A stretch of DNA of 64,000 bases from the NCBI GenBank assembly GCA_022826515.1, contig JAJDUT010000005.1, positions 1 through 64,000 of the forward strand, in the 5' to 3' direction. Below the pieces are notes generated by a model. It was not told where the DNA came from, did no database searches, and was given only the letters and a program-made list of their open reading frames with translations. This stretch comes from Candidatus Latescibacterota bacterium. Lineage in GTDB: Bacteria; Latescibacterota; UBA2968; UBA8231. The position numbers and the translations under genes were made by a program. How positions within the stretch are numbered: position 1 is the stretch's first letter; the number at the start of each line of letters is the position of its first letter. This document shows positions 33,503-42,474 of this stretch, piece by piece.

Positions 33503-35479
33503 TCAATAGAGAGGAATGCGATTGCCCACGGTACCGGTCACGCTGTCGATGAGTAGCCAGACGCCGCCGCTGCTAATGTGGCCTAGGGCCATGCCGAGAA
33601 AAAAAGGCTGCATTCTGTGGTACGCGGCGGCCCCACCAAAACGCAGCAGGCATCTTTTGCTCAGCCAAGCTAAGAATACCGCAAACCAGATCCGCTCCAT
33701 CACGTAGCCGAAGCCGACGACAAAACCGAGGGGGTGCAGGGGCCACCACAGCAGGTAGCGTCGGGCCGCTAGCAAGCCCGCCATAATCGCGCCGCCGCCG
33801 CTAGTCCATAGCCAGCCAGCTAAGCTCGGCTCGGTGGGATCAAGGAGGTGCCGCGCCGCCAAGCGCGAAGGCTCGGTGGCGTAGTGCGTCGAAAGGTACA
33901 GGTTGATGGCCCCGTGGCGGTAGGCGAGGTGCAGAGTGTACCACATGGACAGCACCCAAGTGAGGAGCATGGCGGCGGCCAAAGCCCAAAAGAGGCGGCG
34001 CTGGCCGCTTTTTACCTCGCTGACCAAGCGCAGGCTATTGGCCAAGGGCGCCATCATAAAGACCAACAAGTCGCCACACCACACCATGGTATAGCCCAAA
34101 GCTACCGTCCCGTGGGGTCCCAGTGCCGAAGACCCCACGCCAGACAGGGTAAAACCTGCCGGGATCATGGCCGGTTTGACAATCGGCAGGCCAGTCTCGG
34201 CGATGATGCGGGCTAAGACGACAAAAATGGTCAGACCGACCGCCAAGACGAGTAGGGCGATCCATCCGGGGAGGCCGGTTTGCCACAGCCAGAACCACAA
34301 GCTCGCGAAGCCAACCACAGTGCCGACTACCGCGGCTCGGAAGGACATGATCTCGCTTTGGTCGTCCACTGCATCGGTTCCATCCCAAGTGCGCTGCAGG
34401 ACGGCTTTGAGATGGTGCCGAGCGTTCCACAAGATCGCACCCAGCAAGACCACAATGGCTCCCATCATAAGGTGCCCTCTGATCGGAACGCTCCAGTGGC
34501 CCAAATCGGCTTGACTGTGAATGCCCATAACGCCGAAGGCCGCGTCTTGGAAATAGGCGATTAGATAGAACAACCACAGGCTGAGGCTGATGTTGAGATT
34601 GATGAAATAAGCCAAGCCTAGCATGAGAAAATTGATGTTTAACTGGAGACTGCGGCCGCCTTCAATAGGTTGCACCGCGGTAGAGAATCCCGGGGCGGCA
34701 ATTTGAGGAAAGTAGTGATGCAAGGCTCCCAAACTGGTGAGTAAGAAGGGGATAGAAAAACCTAACCACATGACCCAGTTTCTGAAAAATGGTTTGAGCA
34801 GACGGTCTTCGGTCCCCTCGTCAATCATGGCCAGCGGCGCTTGGGCGAGGGGATAGGCCAAGCGCTCGTAATCGACCCATTGGCGGCGCAGAATCGCGCT
34901 GATGCAGAGGAGCGTCAGGTACAAAGCCATATAGAAGGCGAACCACGCCGCTAGCGGCGGCAGCCAGTGTGCCCAAGGGATGGTTGTACCGCCTTCGTAG
35001 AAGTCGGTGATGGCTTGGGCATCATCGACCAAGATCCACCGAGGCAGCAAAGGATGGACCTGTACGGCCCATTGATTTTCGGGCGAGGCGTAGTACAAGA
35101 AGCCCGTGATGATGGGCAACAGCATACTGACCACGCCTTTGGTGGGTATGGCTGCAGCCGCGGTCATCATCGTGAAAATGGTGATCAGTTCGCCGCGGGT
35201 AAAAGCCCACTCGCGGCGGCAACGACCCAAGAGCAGATGCAGGGTCAACAGCAAGACGAAGAGTAGGAAAAAGGCCACTGGAGTGGCGGATGTCAGGGCG
35301 AGGGCTGTCCCTTTGATGATCTGCCGAGCGTAGGGAGCGCCCACGGCAATGAGCGCACACAGCAAGGAACCCACTAGCACGCCTCGCCAAGTAACGGCTG
35401 TCCGGAGATTGTGGTGGACCGTGGGGGCACTGCGACGCGCTAGATAGTCCTGATAGTCCGGTGGTACCTTTGATTGCAA
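33503..35479 (-). CDS. DUF6785 family multi-pass membrane protein, second copy
   Basis: A 658-aa paralogue of the protein at 26711-28651, with the same segments in the same order: VLVGSLLCALIAVGAPY, RGELITIFTMMTAAAAIPTKG, YPLAQAPLAM and a C-terminal GNRIPLY. It starts with TTG preceded by GGAG 8 bases upstream. The N-terminal 30 residues are cytoplasmic and differ from the other copy. Substrate unknown. Tandem GT-C and HTTM genes separate the two copies. Confidence 0.82.
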   Translation of the reverse strand: MQSKVPPDYQDYLARRSAPTVHHNLRTAVTWRGVLVGSLLCALIAVGAPYARQIIKGTALALTSATPVAFFLLFVLLLTLHLLLGRCRREWAFTRGELITIFTMMTAAAAIPTKGVVSMLLPIITGFLYYASPENQWAVQVHPLLPRWILVDDAQAITDFYEGGTTIPWAHWLPPLAAWFAFYMALYLTLLCISAILRRQWVDYERLAYPLAQAPLAMIDEGTEDRLLKPFFRNWVMWLGFSIPFLLTSLGALHHYFPQIAAPGFSTAVQPIEGGRSLQLNINFLMLGLAYFINLNISLSLWLFYLIAYFQDAAFGVMGIHSQADLGHWSVPIRGHLMMGAIVVLLGAILWNARHHLKAVLQRTWDGTDAVDDQSEIMSFRAAVVGTVVGFASLWFWLWQTGLPGWIALLVLAVGLTIFVVLARIIAETGLPIVKPAMIPAGFTLSGVGSSALGPHGTVALGYTMVWCGDLLVFMMAPLANSLRLVSEVKSGQRRLFWALAAAMLLTWVLSMWYTLHLAYRHGAINLYLSTHYATEPSRLAARHLLDPTEPSLAGWLWTSGGGAIMAGLLAARRYLLWWPLHPLGFVVGFGYVMERIWFAVFLAWLSKRCLLRFGGAAAYHRMQPFFLGMALGHISSGGVWLLIDSVTGTVGNRIPLY

Positions 35480-35508
35480 GCGATTAGCTCCAGCCGATGG
35501 CTAAATGA

Positions 35509-37323
35509 TCAAGGTTTTGATTTAGGGTCAGCCCCCACCGCTTGCAGGGCTTCGGCGAGATTGGCGCGGGCTTGGCGATAGGTGGGTTTGAGTTGCAGTG
35601 CTCTTCGGTAGTGTTCGATGGCCGCTGCGAACTGACCCCGGAGAGCTAAGAGCCGCCCCAAATTGTTGTGCGCCTCGGCAAAGTCGGGTTTGAGTTGGAG
35701 TGCACGGCGGTAGTGTTCGATGGCTTCCTCGTCCCGTCGTTGGATAGCCAAGGCAGCGCCCAGATTGCTGTGGGCCAAGGCGAGGTCGGGAGCGAGGCGG
35801 AGTGCTTGTCGGTAGTGGTCGATGGCCTCTGCGACCGCGTTTTGGCCGAGGAGGGCGTTGCCCAGTTTGAGGTAGGTTTCGACGCGGTCCGGCTCGGCTT
35901 TTAAGGCGCGGCGGTAGTGGCGCAGTGCGGCGGCGGACTCGCCCTTGGCTCGGTGGGCGTCGGCGAGGTTGAGGTGAATTTGGGCGCTGCCTGGCTCTAG
36001 CAACAGGGCTTGCCGGTAATGGCCGATGGCTTGGTCGAGTTGGCCGCGCTCTTTGAGGATATTGGCCAGATTGTTGTGGGCGATCCAAGCGCCAGCGTTT
36101 TTTTTGAGAGTATCGCGCCACAAGGTCTCCAGATCGGCATAGACTTGCCCTTGCCGCCAAGTGAGCAGACCGCAGACGGCCAAGACCAACGCCAAGGCGA
36201 CTGGTCCGGCCACCGGCTGGCCCAGCCGCGTCCACGCGCGGTGCCCACCAGCGGCGGCCAGCGCCAAAAGCCCCAGACTGGCCAAGTATTGGAAGTGGTC
36301 GGCGACAAAGGAGTAGAGCATGGGGTAGAAGTTGAAAAAGCCCAGGGCCGGCGCTAGGGTACCGGCAAAAAACAACACTCCGGTCAGCGGCCCTCGCCCC
36401 AAGCGCTCCCGAAAGGCCCATAGCAAGACTCCGACGCCCAAGGCTCCGGCCGGATAGAGATATTGCCAGACCGCAGTCGCATCGATTGCCCAGCGGGGAT
36501 AGATAAATGTAAGGTTGAGCGGCGCGAGGAGTTTCGCCGCGTAAAACCACAGCGCCCGCCCGGCGATCAGGCCGCGCTCCACCAGCGACAAGTCCCACTC
36601 CGGCCCCCAAGCGCCGACGCTGTGCTTTTCCATCCACACCGTCACCCCGCTCATGGCCACCCCTAGAGCAAAAAAAGGCGCGAGGGCTACTGCCGTGTGC
36701 CGCATTGGCGTTTGCCCCTTCCTCCACAGCACCAGCAACAGGGCGGCCGGCAGGGTGCAGGTTACGGTCTTGCTGAGCAGGGCTGCGGCAAAAAGGAATA
36801 AGGCGGCCCAGTACAGGCGAGGGCTGCGCGCTTCTTCGTAGCGCAGATAGGCCCATGCCGCGCTCAGATAGAATGCGCCGGACAATGTGTTTTTGCGTTC
36901 GGTAATCCACGCCACTGATTCGACGTGGACTGGGTGCAGGGCAAACAGGGCGGCAGCAGCCCAAGCGCCGGGCACTTTTAGGCGGATTAGCAGCCGCCAG
37001 ACCAAAACGGCACTGAGGGCGTGCAGGATTACATTGACCACGTGGTAGCCGGTCGGGTTCAAGCCCCACAGACGGTATTCGAGCCAATAGGTCGTATGGA
37101 CCAGCGGGTAGTATTGGCGCGTGGCTCCCGGCTGGAACCAGATCTGCCCAAGCCCCGCTAACGAGCGCAAGGCGAGGTTATCCTGCACGTAGTCGTCGTC
37201 GTCCCAGATAAAACCGCCGCTCATCGCCGGTATATAGGTCCCGGCGGTCAGCCCCACCAGCAGGAGAGCTGGCAGGAGCCAAGTGCGGCGGTCTGGTTGG
37301 GAGGAAACTGCGGATGGGCACAT
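35509..37323 (-). CDS. TMTC-like membrane protein with TPR tail
   Basis: A 604-aa protein. The first ~390 residues hold about 10 helices with WDDDDYVQDN in the first loop and ALFALHPVHVESVAW later. These are features of bacterial relatives of eukaryotic TMTC and POMT-type O-mannosyltransferases. From about 410 to the end, five or six TPR units of the IEHYRRALQLKPDFAEAHNNLG kind form a scaffold. It may glycosylate exported proteins using lipid-linked mannose. The start ATG lies 60 bases from the divergent SUMF1-like gene, so their promoters face each other. Confidence 0.8.
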   Translation of the reverse strand: MCPSAVSSQPDRRTWLLPALLLVGLTAGTYIPAMSGGFIWDDDDYVQDNLALRSLAGLGQIWFQPGATRQYYPLVHTTYWLEYRLWGLNPTGYHVVNVILHALSAVLVWRLLIRLKVPGAWAAAALFALHPVHVESVAWITERKNTLSGAFYLSAAWAYLRYEEARSPRLYWAALFLFAAALLSKTVTCTLPAALLLVLWRKGQTPMRHTAVALAPFFALGVAMSGVTVWMEKHSVGAWGPEWDLSLVERGLIAGRALWFYAAKLLAPLNLTFIYPRWAIDATAVWQYLYPAGALGVGVLLWAFRERLGRGPLTGVLFFAGTLAPALGFFNFYPMLYSFVADHFQYLASLGLLALAAAGGHRAWTRLGQPVAGPVALALVLAVCGLLTWRQGQVYADLETLWRDTLKKNAGAWIAHNNLANILKERGQLDQAIGHYRQALLLEPGSAQIHLNLADAHRAKGESAAALRHYRRALKAEPDRVETYLKLGNALLGQNAVAEAIDHYRQALRLAPDLALAHSNLGAALAIQRRDEEAIEHYRRALQLKPDFAEAHNNLGRLLALRGQFAAAIEHYRRALQLKPTYRQARANLAEALQAVGADPKSKP

Positions 37324-37346
37324 GGGAGGATTGGGCGTTGGGCGTA

Positions 37347-37376
37347 TTGCGGTGGGCGGACCTTGTGCATTACAAT
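37347..37376 (+). promoter_or_regulatory. Possible promoter of the SUMF1-like gene
   Basis: TTGCGG at 37347-37352 and TACAAT at 37371-37376 are 18 bases apart. The expected transcription start would fall on or next to the ATG at 37383, so the transcript could be leaderless. Confidence 0.4.
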
Positions 37377-37382
37377 ATAGAT

Positions 37383-38540
37383 ATGAATATGCGCACCTGC
37401 TTGAAAATAGGCTCCGGCCTGCTGCTGGCCGCCCTCTTAGGGCTGCTGGCTTGTGGAGATCGCCGCACGGCTCCCACAGGGGCTGAAGAGGCCGGCGCAG
37501 TCGTGCTGCTGACCGCTAAGGTAGATGCTGAAGCGGCCGCTAGGCTCGCCCAAGTCGAGGTAGTGGTCACTGCGGTCGATATGCCAGCCATGCGCCAGAC
37601 ATTGGCCGTGGATGGCGATCGCATCGTCGGTACTGTCTCCGAGATTCCGGCAGGTGCCGCCAGACTATTTACGGTGACTGGCTACGATGCGACCGGAGCC
37701 TTGGTGGCCAGTGGTTCGGCCAAGCTGGACCTATCTCCGGGGCAGTCTGTTCCCCTCGGTTTTACCCTCGTTGTTGAGCCAGAGGCTTCCCGCTCACAAC
37801 CTCCGATTACCGTAGAGTTGGCCCCGGGCGTGCTGCTGGATATGGTGTGGATCGAGCCGGGCGTTTTCACTATGGGTTCGCCGCTAGACGAGCAGGGCCG
37901 CAACGACGACGAAGGTCCTCAGTTTGAGGTTCGCCTGACCCAGGGTTTCTACCTAAGCCAGTGCGAAATCACCCAGCACCAGTGGACGGCTGTGACTGGG
38001 GAACAGCCGTGGAATCGCCACGCTGGTGAGGTGGAAGAGGGACCCGACCGCCCGGCTGTGTACATCTCTTGGGAAGATGCGCAAGAATTCATAGCTGCCC
38101 TCAACGCCACAGCCGGTGGTCAAATGTACCGGCTGCCTACCGAAGCCGAGTGGGAGTACGCTGGGCGGGCGGGCACGAAGACGCCGTGGTCTTTTGGCAA
38201 AGCTGAAAAAGAACTAGACCTCCACGCTTGGTGGATGAACAATATTTCCCTCACCGGGCGGATGGCCGCGCAGCCAGTGGGGTTAAAAACGCCCAATCCT
38301 TGGGGGCTGTACGATATGCACGGCAATGTGTGGGAGTGGGTAGGCGACTGGTTGGGAGCGTACCCGGAGGGGCCGCAGACCGATCCCCAAGGGCCGACCG
38401 AGGGCACGGCTCGGGTGTTTCGCGGCGGCAGCTTTAAAGACGCGGCTTCGCTTTCCCGCTCGGCGCAGCGTTGCTGGAATGCGCCCGATTTGCGCTTTAG
38501 TCACATTGGGGTTCGGCTAGTGCGGGACTCGGACCCATGA
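37383..38540 (+). CDS. SUMF1-like (formylglycine-generating enzyme fold) lipoprotein
   Basis: A 385-aa lipoprotein with a lipobox LLAC (GLLACGDRR) after a short signal peptide. A region with Ig-like character (about 45-135) precedes the SUMF1/FGE-sulfatase domain: MVWIEPGVFTMGS, YLSQCEITQHQW, RLPTEAEWEYAGR, GLYDMHGNVWEW and FRGGSFKDAAS. The paired cysteines that true formylglycine-generating enzymes use near the C-terminus are not seen, so it is probably a binding or structural relative, not an active FGE. The longer frame from 37314 was rejected because the signal peptide begins at 37383. Confidence 0.85.
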   Translation: MNMRTCLKIGSGLLLAALLGLLACGDRRTAPTGAEEAGAVVLLTAKVDAEAAARLAQVEVVVTAVDMPAMRQTLAVDGDRIVGTVSEIPAGAARLFTVTGYDATGALVASGSAKLDLSPGQSVPLGFTLVVEPEASRSQPPITVELAPGVLLDMVWIEPGVFTMGSPLDEQGRNDDEGPQFEVRLTQGFYLSQCEITQHQWTAVTGEQPWNRHAGEVEEGPDRPAVYISWEDAQEFIAALNATAGGQMYRLPTEAEWEYAGRAGTKTPWSFGKAEKELDLHAWWMNNISLTGRMAAQPVGLKTPNPWGLYDMHGNVWEWVGDWLGAYPEGPQTDPQGPTEGTARVFRGGSFKDAASLSRSAQRCWNAPDLRFSHIGVRLVRDSDP

Positions 38541-38926
38541 GCGAAGCCACGCTAGGCCAGCTTACCGCGGAAATTCGCCGCTTCGTAGAGGAGCGCGACT
38601 GGGCGCAATTCCACACCCCCAAGGACTTGGCCATTGGTCTTTCGACCGAAGCGGCTGAAGTCTTGGAGCACTTTCGCTTTCGCTCCGACCAAGAGATCGC
38701 CACCCGCTTAGAGGACGAATCCTTTCGCCGGGCTATCGGTCACGAATTGGCCGACGCGCTGTACTTTGTCCTGCTTATGTGCGACCGCTTCGGCTTGGAC
38801 GCCGCGCAAATGTTGGAGGAGAAATTGGCCATCTCGGCCCAGCGCTATCCAGTGGAAAAAGCCCGGGGCAAAAATCTCAAATACACCGCCTATCAAGTTC
38901 GTGCAGAAAGCGACCACACCGCATAA
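38537..38926 (+). CDS. MazG-like nucleotide pyrophosphohydrolase
   Basis: A 129-aa all-alpha NTP pyrophosphatase of the RS21-C6/MazG-like group, hydrolysing non-canonical or modified nucleoside triphosphates to monophosphates. Metal-binding acidic pairs appear as STEAAEVLEHF (near 38-48) and HELADALYFVLLMCDRF (near 75-90). The start overlaps the SUMF1-like stop by 4 bases (ATGA), which indicates translational coupling despite unrelated functions. Confidence 0.88.
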   Translation: MSEATLGQLTAEIRRFVEERDWAQFHTPKDLAIGLSTEAAEVLEHFRFRSDQEIATRLEDESFRRAIGHELADALYFVLLMCDRFGLDAAQMLEEKLAISAQRYPVEKARGKNLKYTAYQVRAESDHTA

Positions 38927-38999
38927 AGAAGACGGCCCCCCAAATAGCTACTAGCGCCGCATTGTCGAGAAACAGGCCCCTGCTGCCGGCGTCTTGTCT

Positions 39000-41030
39000 A
39001 TGTCCATAAACAGCCGCCATGTCGTCGCCCTTTTCCTCCTGGCCCTGATCCTGCGTCTGGCCTACTTGGTGGAAATCCGCGATACACTCTACTTTCACAC
39101 TCTGATTCTCGACGCCTGGGAGTACGATCATCTAGCCCAGGCCCTGCTCGAAGGCGAGGGGTGGTTTTCCACTCCTCGCCTCTACGTTCACGGACCGCTC
39201 TACCCGGCGCTGTTGGCCCTGCTCAAACTGGGCGGTGCTGGGCTTGGGGGCGTGCGCCTGTTCCAAGCCGTCCTTGGGGCCTTTTCCTGCGTCCTGCTCT
39301 ACGCTATTGCCCGGCGCTTTTTCCCCGCTCCTACTCCTTTGCTAGCCGGCTTGATGGCAGTTGGGTATTGGCCCTTTATGCTCTACAACGGCGAACTGCT
39401 GGCCACCACCCTGACCATCTTCATTGAGTTGCTTTTGCTGATCCAACTGGTGCGTTGTGCCGACCGGCCTAGCTATTGGTCGGCTGCCGGTGCCGGGGTG
39501 ATAATGGGCCTGCTGGTCGAGACGCGCAGCAATACCCTGTTGCTGTTGCCGGCAGCTCTTTGGTGGCTCTGTCTGCGGACTCGGACCCGATTGCTGGTGC
39601 CTTTCTGCGTGGGACTCTGCGCCGTGCTGACTCCGTTCCTAGTCCACAACTATCTCGTCCAAGGCACACCGCTTCCAGCTCAAGGTGCTTGGAGCTTTTA
39701 CATGGGCAACAACCCTGCGGCCGACGGTACCCCGTATGCACGTCAGGGGATCGACTGGCAACGTCTCGAAATACTGCCCTATGAGGCGGATATGGCCGCT
39801 TCGCCAGCCGACAGAGGCCGGTTCTATCTGAGCGAGGGACTCGGCTTCATGGTTGAGCAACCGCTTTCCTACCTCCACTTGCTCTACCGCAAATTCAGAT
39901 TGTTCTGGCACGCCTTTGAAATCCCCGTGAGTGTTGACATCCACTTTTACGAGGCGCATTCCTACCTGAGTTACCTGAATGTCTTCGGCTTTGGCATTGT
40001 CGCGCCTTTGGCGCTAGTGGGGTTGGTATGGAATTGGCACCGATGGCGTCAATACGGTTTGCTCTATGGTTTCGGACTATCCTATTTGGTCTCGGGCCTG
40101 CTTTTCACGGTGTGCGCTCGCTATCGGCTTCCCGCGGTGCCTTTGATGATGCTTTTCGCTGCCGAAGTTGTCCGCCAAGGTGCCCTCAGTCTAAAGGGGC
40201 ATCAGTGGCGGCGCAGTGCTGCCTTGGCGCTGGCTCTGGGTGCTGCTTTTGCACTGGGACACACTGGAATTGATCCTGCACAGGTGGATCACCTGCGTTC
40301 TGCTTGGCTCCAGGGGCAGGTTCACATGCGCAACCGAGCATATGATCGCGCCGAGGCGACCTATTTGCAGGCGCTCCAAAACGATGCCGAAGATGCCGAC
40401 GTGTACAATAGTTTGGGCGCGGTTTACGAAGCGCAGGGGCGGCCTCGTGAAGCTGAAACGGCGTATCGCCAAGCCCTTGTTCTGGCCTCTGATCACACTA
40501 GGGCACGGCTCAATCTGGGCAATCTGCTCCGCAGGGAGCAGCGCTTTGATGACGCCAAATCCCTCTTCCTCGCAGTGCTCGCCAGCGATCCCCGTCCCGC
40601 CATTCAATATGAGGGCCACTACTATCTGGGCTATCTCCACTTGGACCAGCGAGACTATCTGCAGGCGTATGATTTTTTCGCCACAGCCTTGAAAGCACAG
40701 CAACGCGCCAAAGGCTTTTACGCCCTAGCCAATGCCTGCCACCATCTGGGACGCCAAGACGAACAAATCCAACACTTGCGGCAGGCTGTAGGCCTAGAGC
40801 CAGAATTTGCTGCTGCCTACCGCAACCTTGGAGTCTTGTACCTACAGCGAGGTGAATACGCTCTTGCCGAAGAGGCACTGCGCCGCGCTTTGCACCTAGA
40901 ACCTGATGTGGCCATTGCCCACTACAATCTAGGTGTGCTCTATATGCAAACTGGGCGACGGGAATTGGCCCGGCCCGCTTTCGAAACCGCCGAGCGGCTT
41001 CGCCGGGCGGGGACGTCCCCTGAAAAGTAG
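39000..41030 (+). CDS. GT39-like membrane glycosyltransferase with TPR tail, second copy
   Basis: A 676-aa paralogue of the protein at 11470-13719. It has about 11 hydrophobic segments. The GT-C-type first loop is FHTLILDAWEYDHLAQALLEG, followed by HGPLYPALLALL; a central KFRLFWHAFEIP matches KSYLFWHGAEIP of the other copy. TPR units run from about 435 to the end (YNSLGAVYEAQGRPREAE, YRNLGVLYLQRGEYALAEE). It probably transfers a lipid-linked sugar to exported or membrane acceptors. The ATG at 39000 was preferred to the TTG 6 bases earlier. Confidence 0.82.
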   Translation: MSINSRHVVALFLLALILRLAYLVEIRDTLYFHTLILDAWEYDHLAQALLEGEGWFSTPRLYVHGPLYPALLALLKLGGAGLGGVRLFQAVLGAFSCVLLYAIARRFFPAPTPLLAGLMAVGYWPFMLYNGELLATTLTIFIELLLLIQLVRCADRPSYWSAAGAGVIMGLLVETRSNTLLLLPAALWWLCLRTRTRLLVPFCVGLCAVLTPFLVHNYLVQGTPLPAQGAWSFYMGNNPAADGTPYARQGIDWQRLEILPYEADMAASPADRGRFYLSEGLGFMVEQPLSYLHLLYRKFRLFWHAFEIPVSVDIHFYEAHSYLSYLNVFGFGIVAPLALVGLVWNWHRWRQYGLLYGFGLSYLVSGLLFTVCARYRLPAVPLMMLFAAEVVRQGALSLKGHQWRRSAALALALGAAFALGHTGIDPAQVDHLRSAWLQGQVHMRNRAYDRAEATYLQALQNDAEDADVYNSLGAVYEAQGRPREAETAYRQALVLASDHTRARLNLGNLLRREQRFDDAKSLFLAVLASDPRPAIQYEGHYYLGYLHLDQRDYLQAYDFFATALKAQQRAKGFYALANACHHLGRQDEQIQHLRQAVGLEPEFAAAYRNLGVLYLQRGEYALAEEALRRALHLEPDVAIAHYNLGVLYMQTGRRELARPAFETAERLRRAGTSPEK

Positions 41031-41086
41031 GGTCTCGGATTGGCCCAATATCACTGCCTTGCCCGCCGCGTCAGAAGAGTAGCCTT

Positions 41087-42457
41087 TTATAACACCAGCT
41101 CGTCCGGCGGCTCGTAGTCGCTGTTGAGCGGGTCCCAGCGGGTGCCGCATTTGTCGCTGATGACCACCCATTCACCCGAACTGAGGTTCCCCTGGTGGTG
41201 GTAGTTGAATCGTCGCAGCCCTGCGGCTTCGGCGGCGTCGAGCAACATCTTGAGGTCGCGCGCTGACATGGGGTCGCCGTCGTGGGGAAAGCGACCGGTG
41301 TCGAGCCAGGGCACGATGCGCTCGGGGTCGTCAACTGCGGCTAGTGCCCGCCGCGTCTCCTGCGTTACCACCTGTTCGAAAAACTCTGGATTGAGGGCGC
41401 TCTCGAAATCGAGCATGTCGTCGCCCACGCCCGGCAGGACGATGCCGAAAAGGGCCTGCACGACGTCGAGAGTGTCGGCTACGCGAATCCCGGGATTCCA
41501 CTCCAACAGCGTCTGCGAATAGCGATAGACCGTGCCGAGGAAGCCGTCGAAGCCGCGGTGAAAGAAGTAGTGCTTCGGCAGCAGGAAATCCATGAACTGG
41601 GCCAGATCGACGAAATCGTATCCACACAAAGGCGCGAAGGCGGCCGAGCGCGGGCCGCATCCTAGGCGCACCGGACGCTCTAGCTCGGCGGCGACGCCCT
41701 CGCGGATGCGGCGAAAATAGCGAGTCAGCGAGTCGGCCCGGAACGACAGCCAAGCCATCAGGTCGGGATCGGCTCCGAGCATGCGGTAGGCTCCGACTAA
41801 GCCGCCGCGAGCGTGTCCGCGGATGCGCACTGGGTCGAGGTTGTGGAACAGGGACAGCAGCCTGTCTTTGGCGGCCACCATGGCCTCGTAGTCGTACCCT
41901 AGATCCTCGGCCATCGGTGCTACAGATTCTGGCAGGTCGTGAAAGAAGTAAGAGCGGTGATTCATGTGATGGGGGGCGATTTCGTACCCCCACTCCGGGC
42001 CGTCCATCACGGCACCGTCCGCCATCGGGAAGTGCTCTAGCGTATCGACCATGCGCGCCACCCGCGATGCCAGCGTCTGGTCGTCGTGCAGGTGGTGGCC
42101 CTGTCCGCCTGGACCGGCACCACCGTCGGCGTACATACAGTAAACCTGCATCCCGCGATCTTTGGCGGCGTTCATCGTCTTTTCTAGCAGGGCCCTTTTC
42201 TCGGGCAGCTTGTGTTCCGGTGGCGGCGGTGGCTCGACGCCGAGTCGCGCGTACACCGCTGGGTTCGGATCGTACGCCTCCGCCACGATATCGCCGGTAG
42301 GAGCGGACACGGCGTCTTTCGATAGTTTCGAGGTGCCGAACACGAGCGGACCGAAAACGACTCCATCGACGCCACCCTCCGCCCAAGCGTCGAGTATGCG
42401 TTCGTGATCGTTCATCACGCTTTCGAGATCGCGCATTACATCCATCCATAGCTTCAT
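41087..42457 (-). CDS. Uncharacterised TIM-barrel-like protein
   Basis: A 456-aa soluble protein without signal peptide or membrane segments. Beta-alpha alternation and motifs such as GGVDGVVFGPLVFG, GMQVYCMYADGG, VMDGPEWGYEIAPHH and RFNYHHQGNL suggest a TIM-barrel hydrolase or epimerase fold, but I do not recognise the family. The ATG at 42457 (AGAGG upstream) was chosen over the frame start at 42583, which would overlap the PhyH gene by about 110 bases. It follows the PhyH gene with a 17-base gap, so the two form an operon, probably for catabolism of an organic small molecule. Confidence 0.65.
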   Translation of the reverse strand: MKLWMDVMRDLESVMNDHERILDAWAEGGVDGVVFGPLVFGTSKLSKDAVSAPTGDIVAEAYDPNPAVYARLGVEPPPPPEHKLPEKRALLEKTMNAAKDRGMQVYCMYADGGAGPGGQGHHLHDDQTLASRVARMVDTLEHFPMADGAVMDGPEWGYEIAPHHMNHRSYFFHDLPESVAPMAEDLGYDYEAMVAAKDRLLSLFHNLDPVRIRGHARGGLVGAYRMLGADPDLMAWLSFRADSLTRYFRRIREGVAAELERPVRLGCGPRSAAFAPLCGYDFVDLAQFMDFLLPKHYFFHRGFDGFLGTVYRYSQTLLEWNPGIRVADTLDVVQALFGIVLPGVGDDMLDFESALNPEFFEQVVTQETRRALAAVDDPERIVPWLDTGRFPHDGDPMSARDLKMLLDAAEAAGLRRFNYHHQGNLSSGEWVVISDKCGTRWDPLNSDYEPPDELVL

Positions 42458-42474
42458 GGTCAACCTCTGCTGTT

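Noticed and set aside
37383..38540. Formylglycine-generating (sulfatase-activating) enzyme
   Set aside because: The fold motifs are present but the catalytic cysteine pair is not, and no sulfatase gene is in the window.
40191..40703. Minus-strand frame of 170 codons
   Set aside because: Antisense to the TPR part of the GT39-like gene; no domain is recognised.
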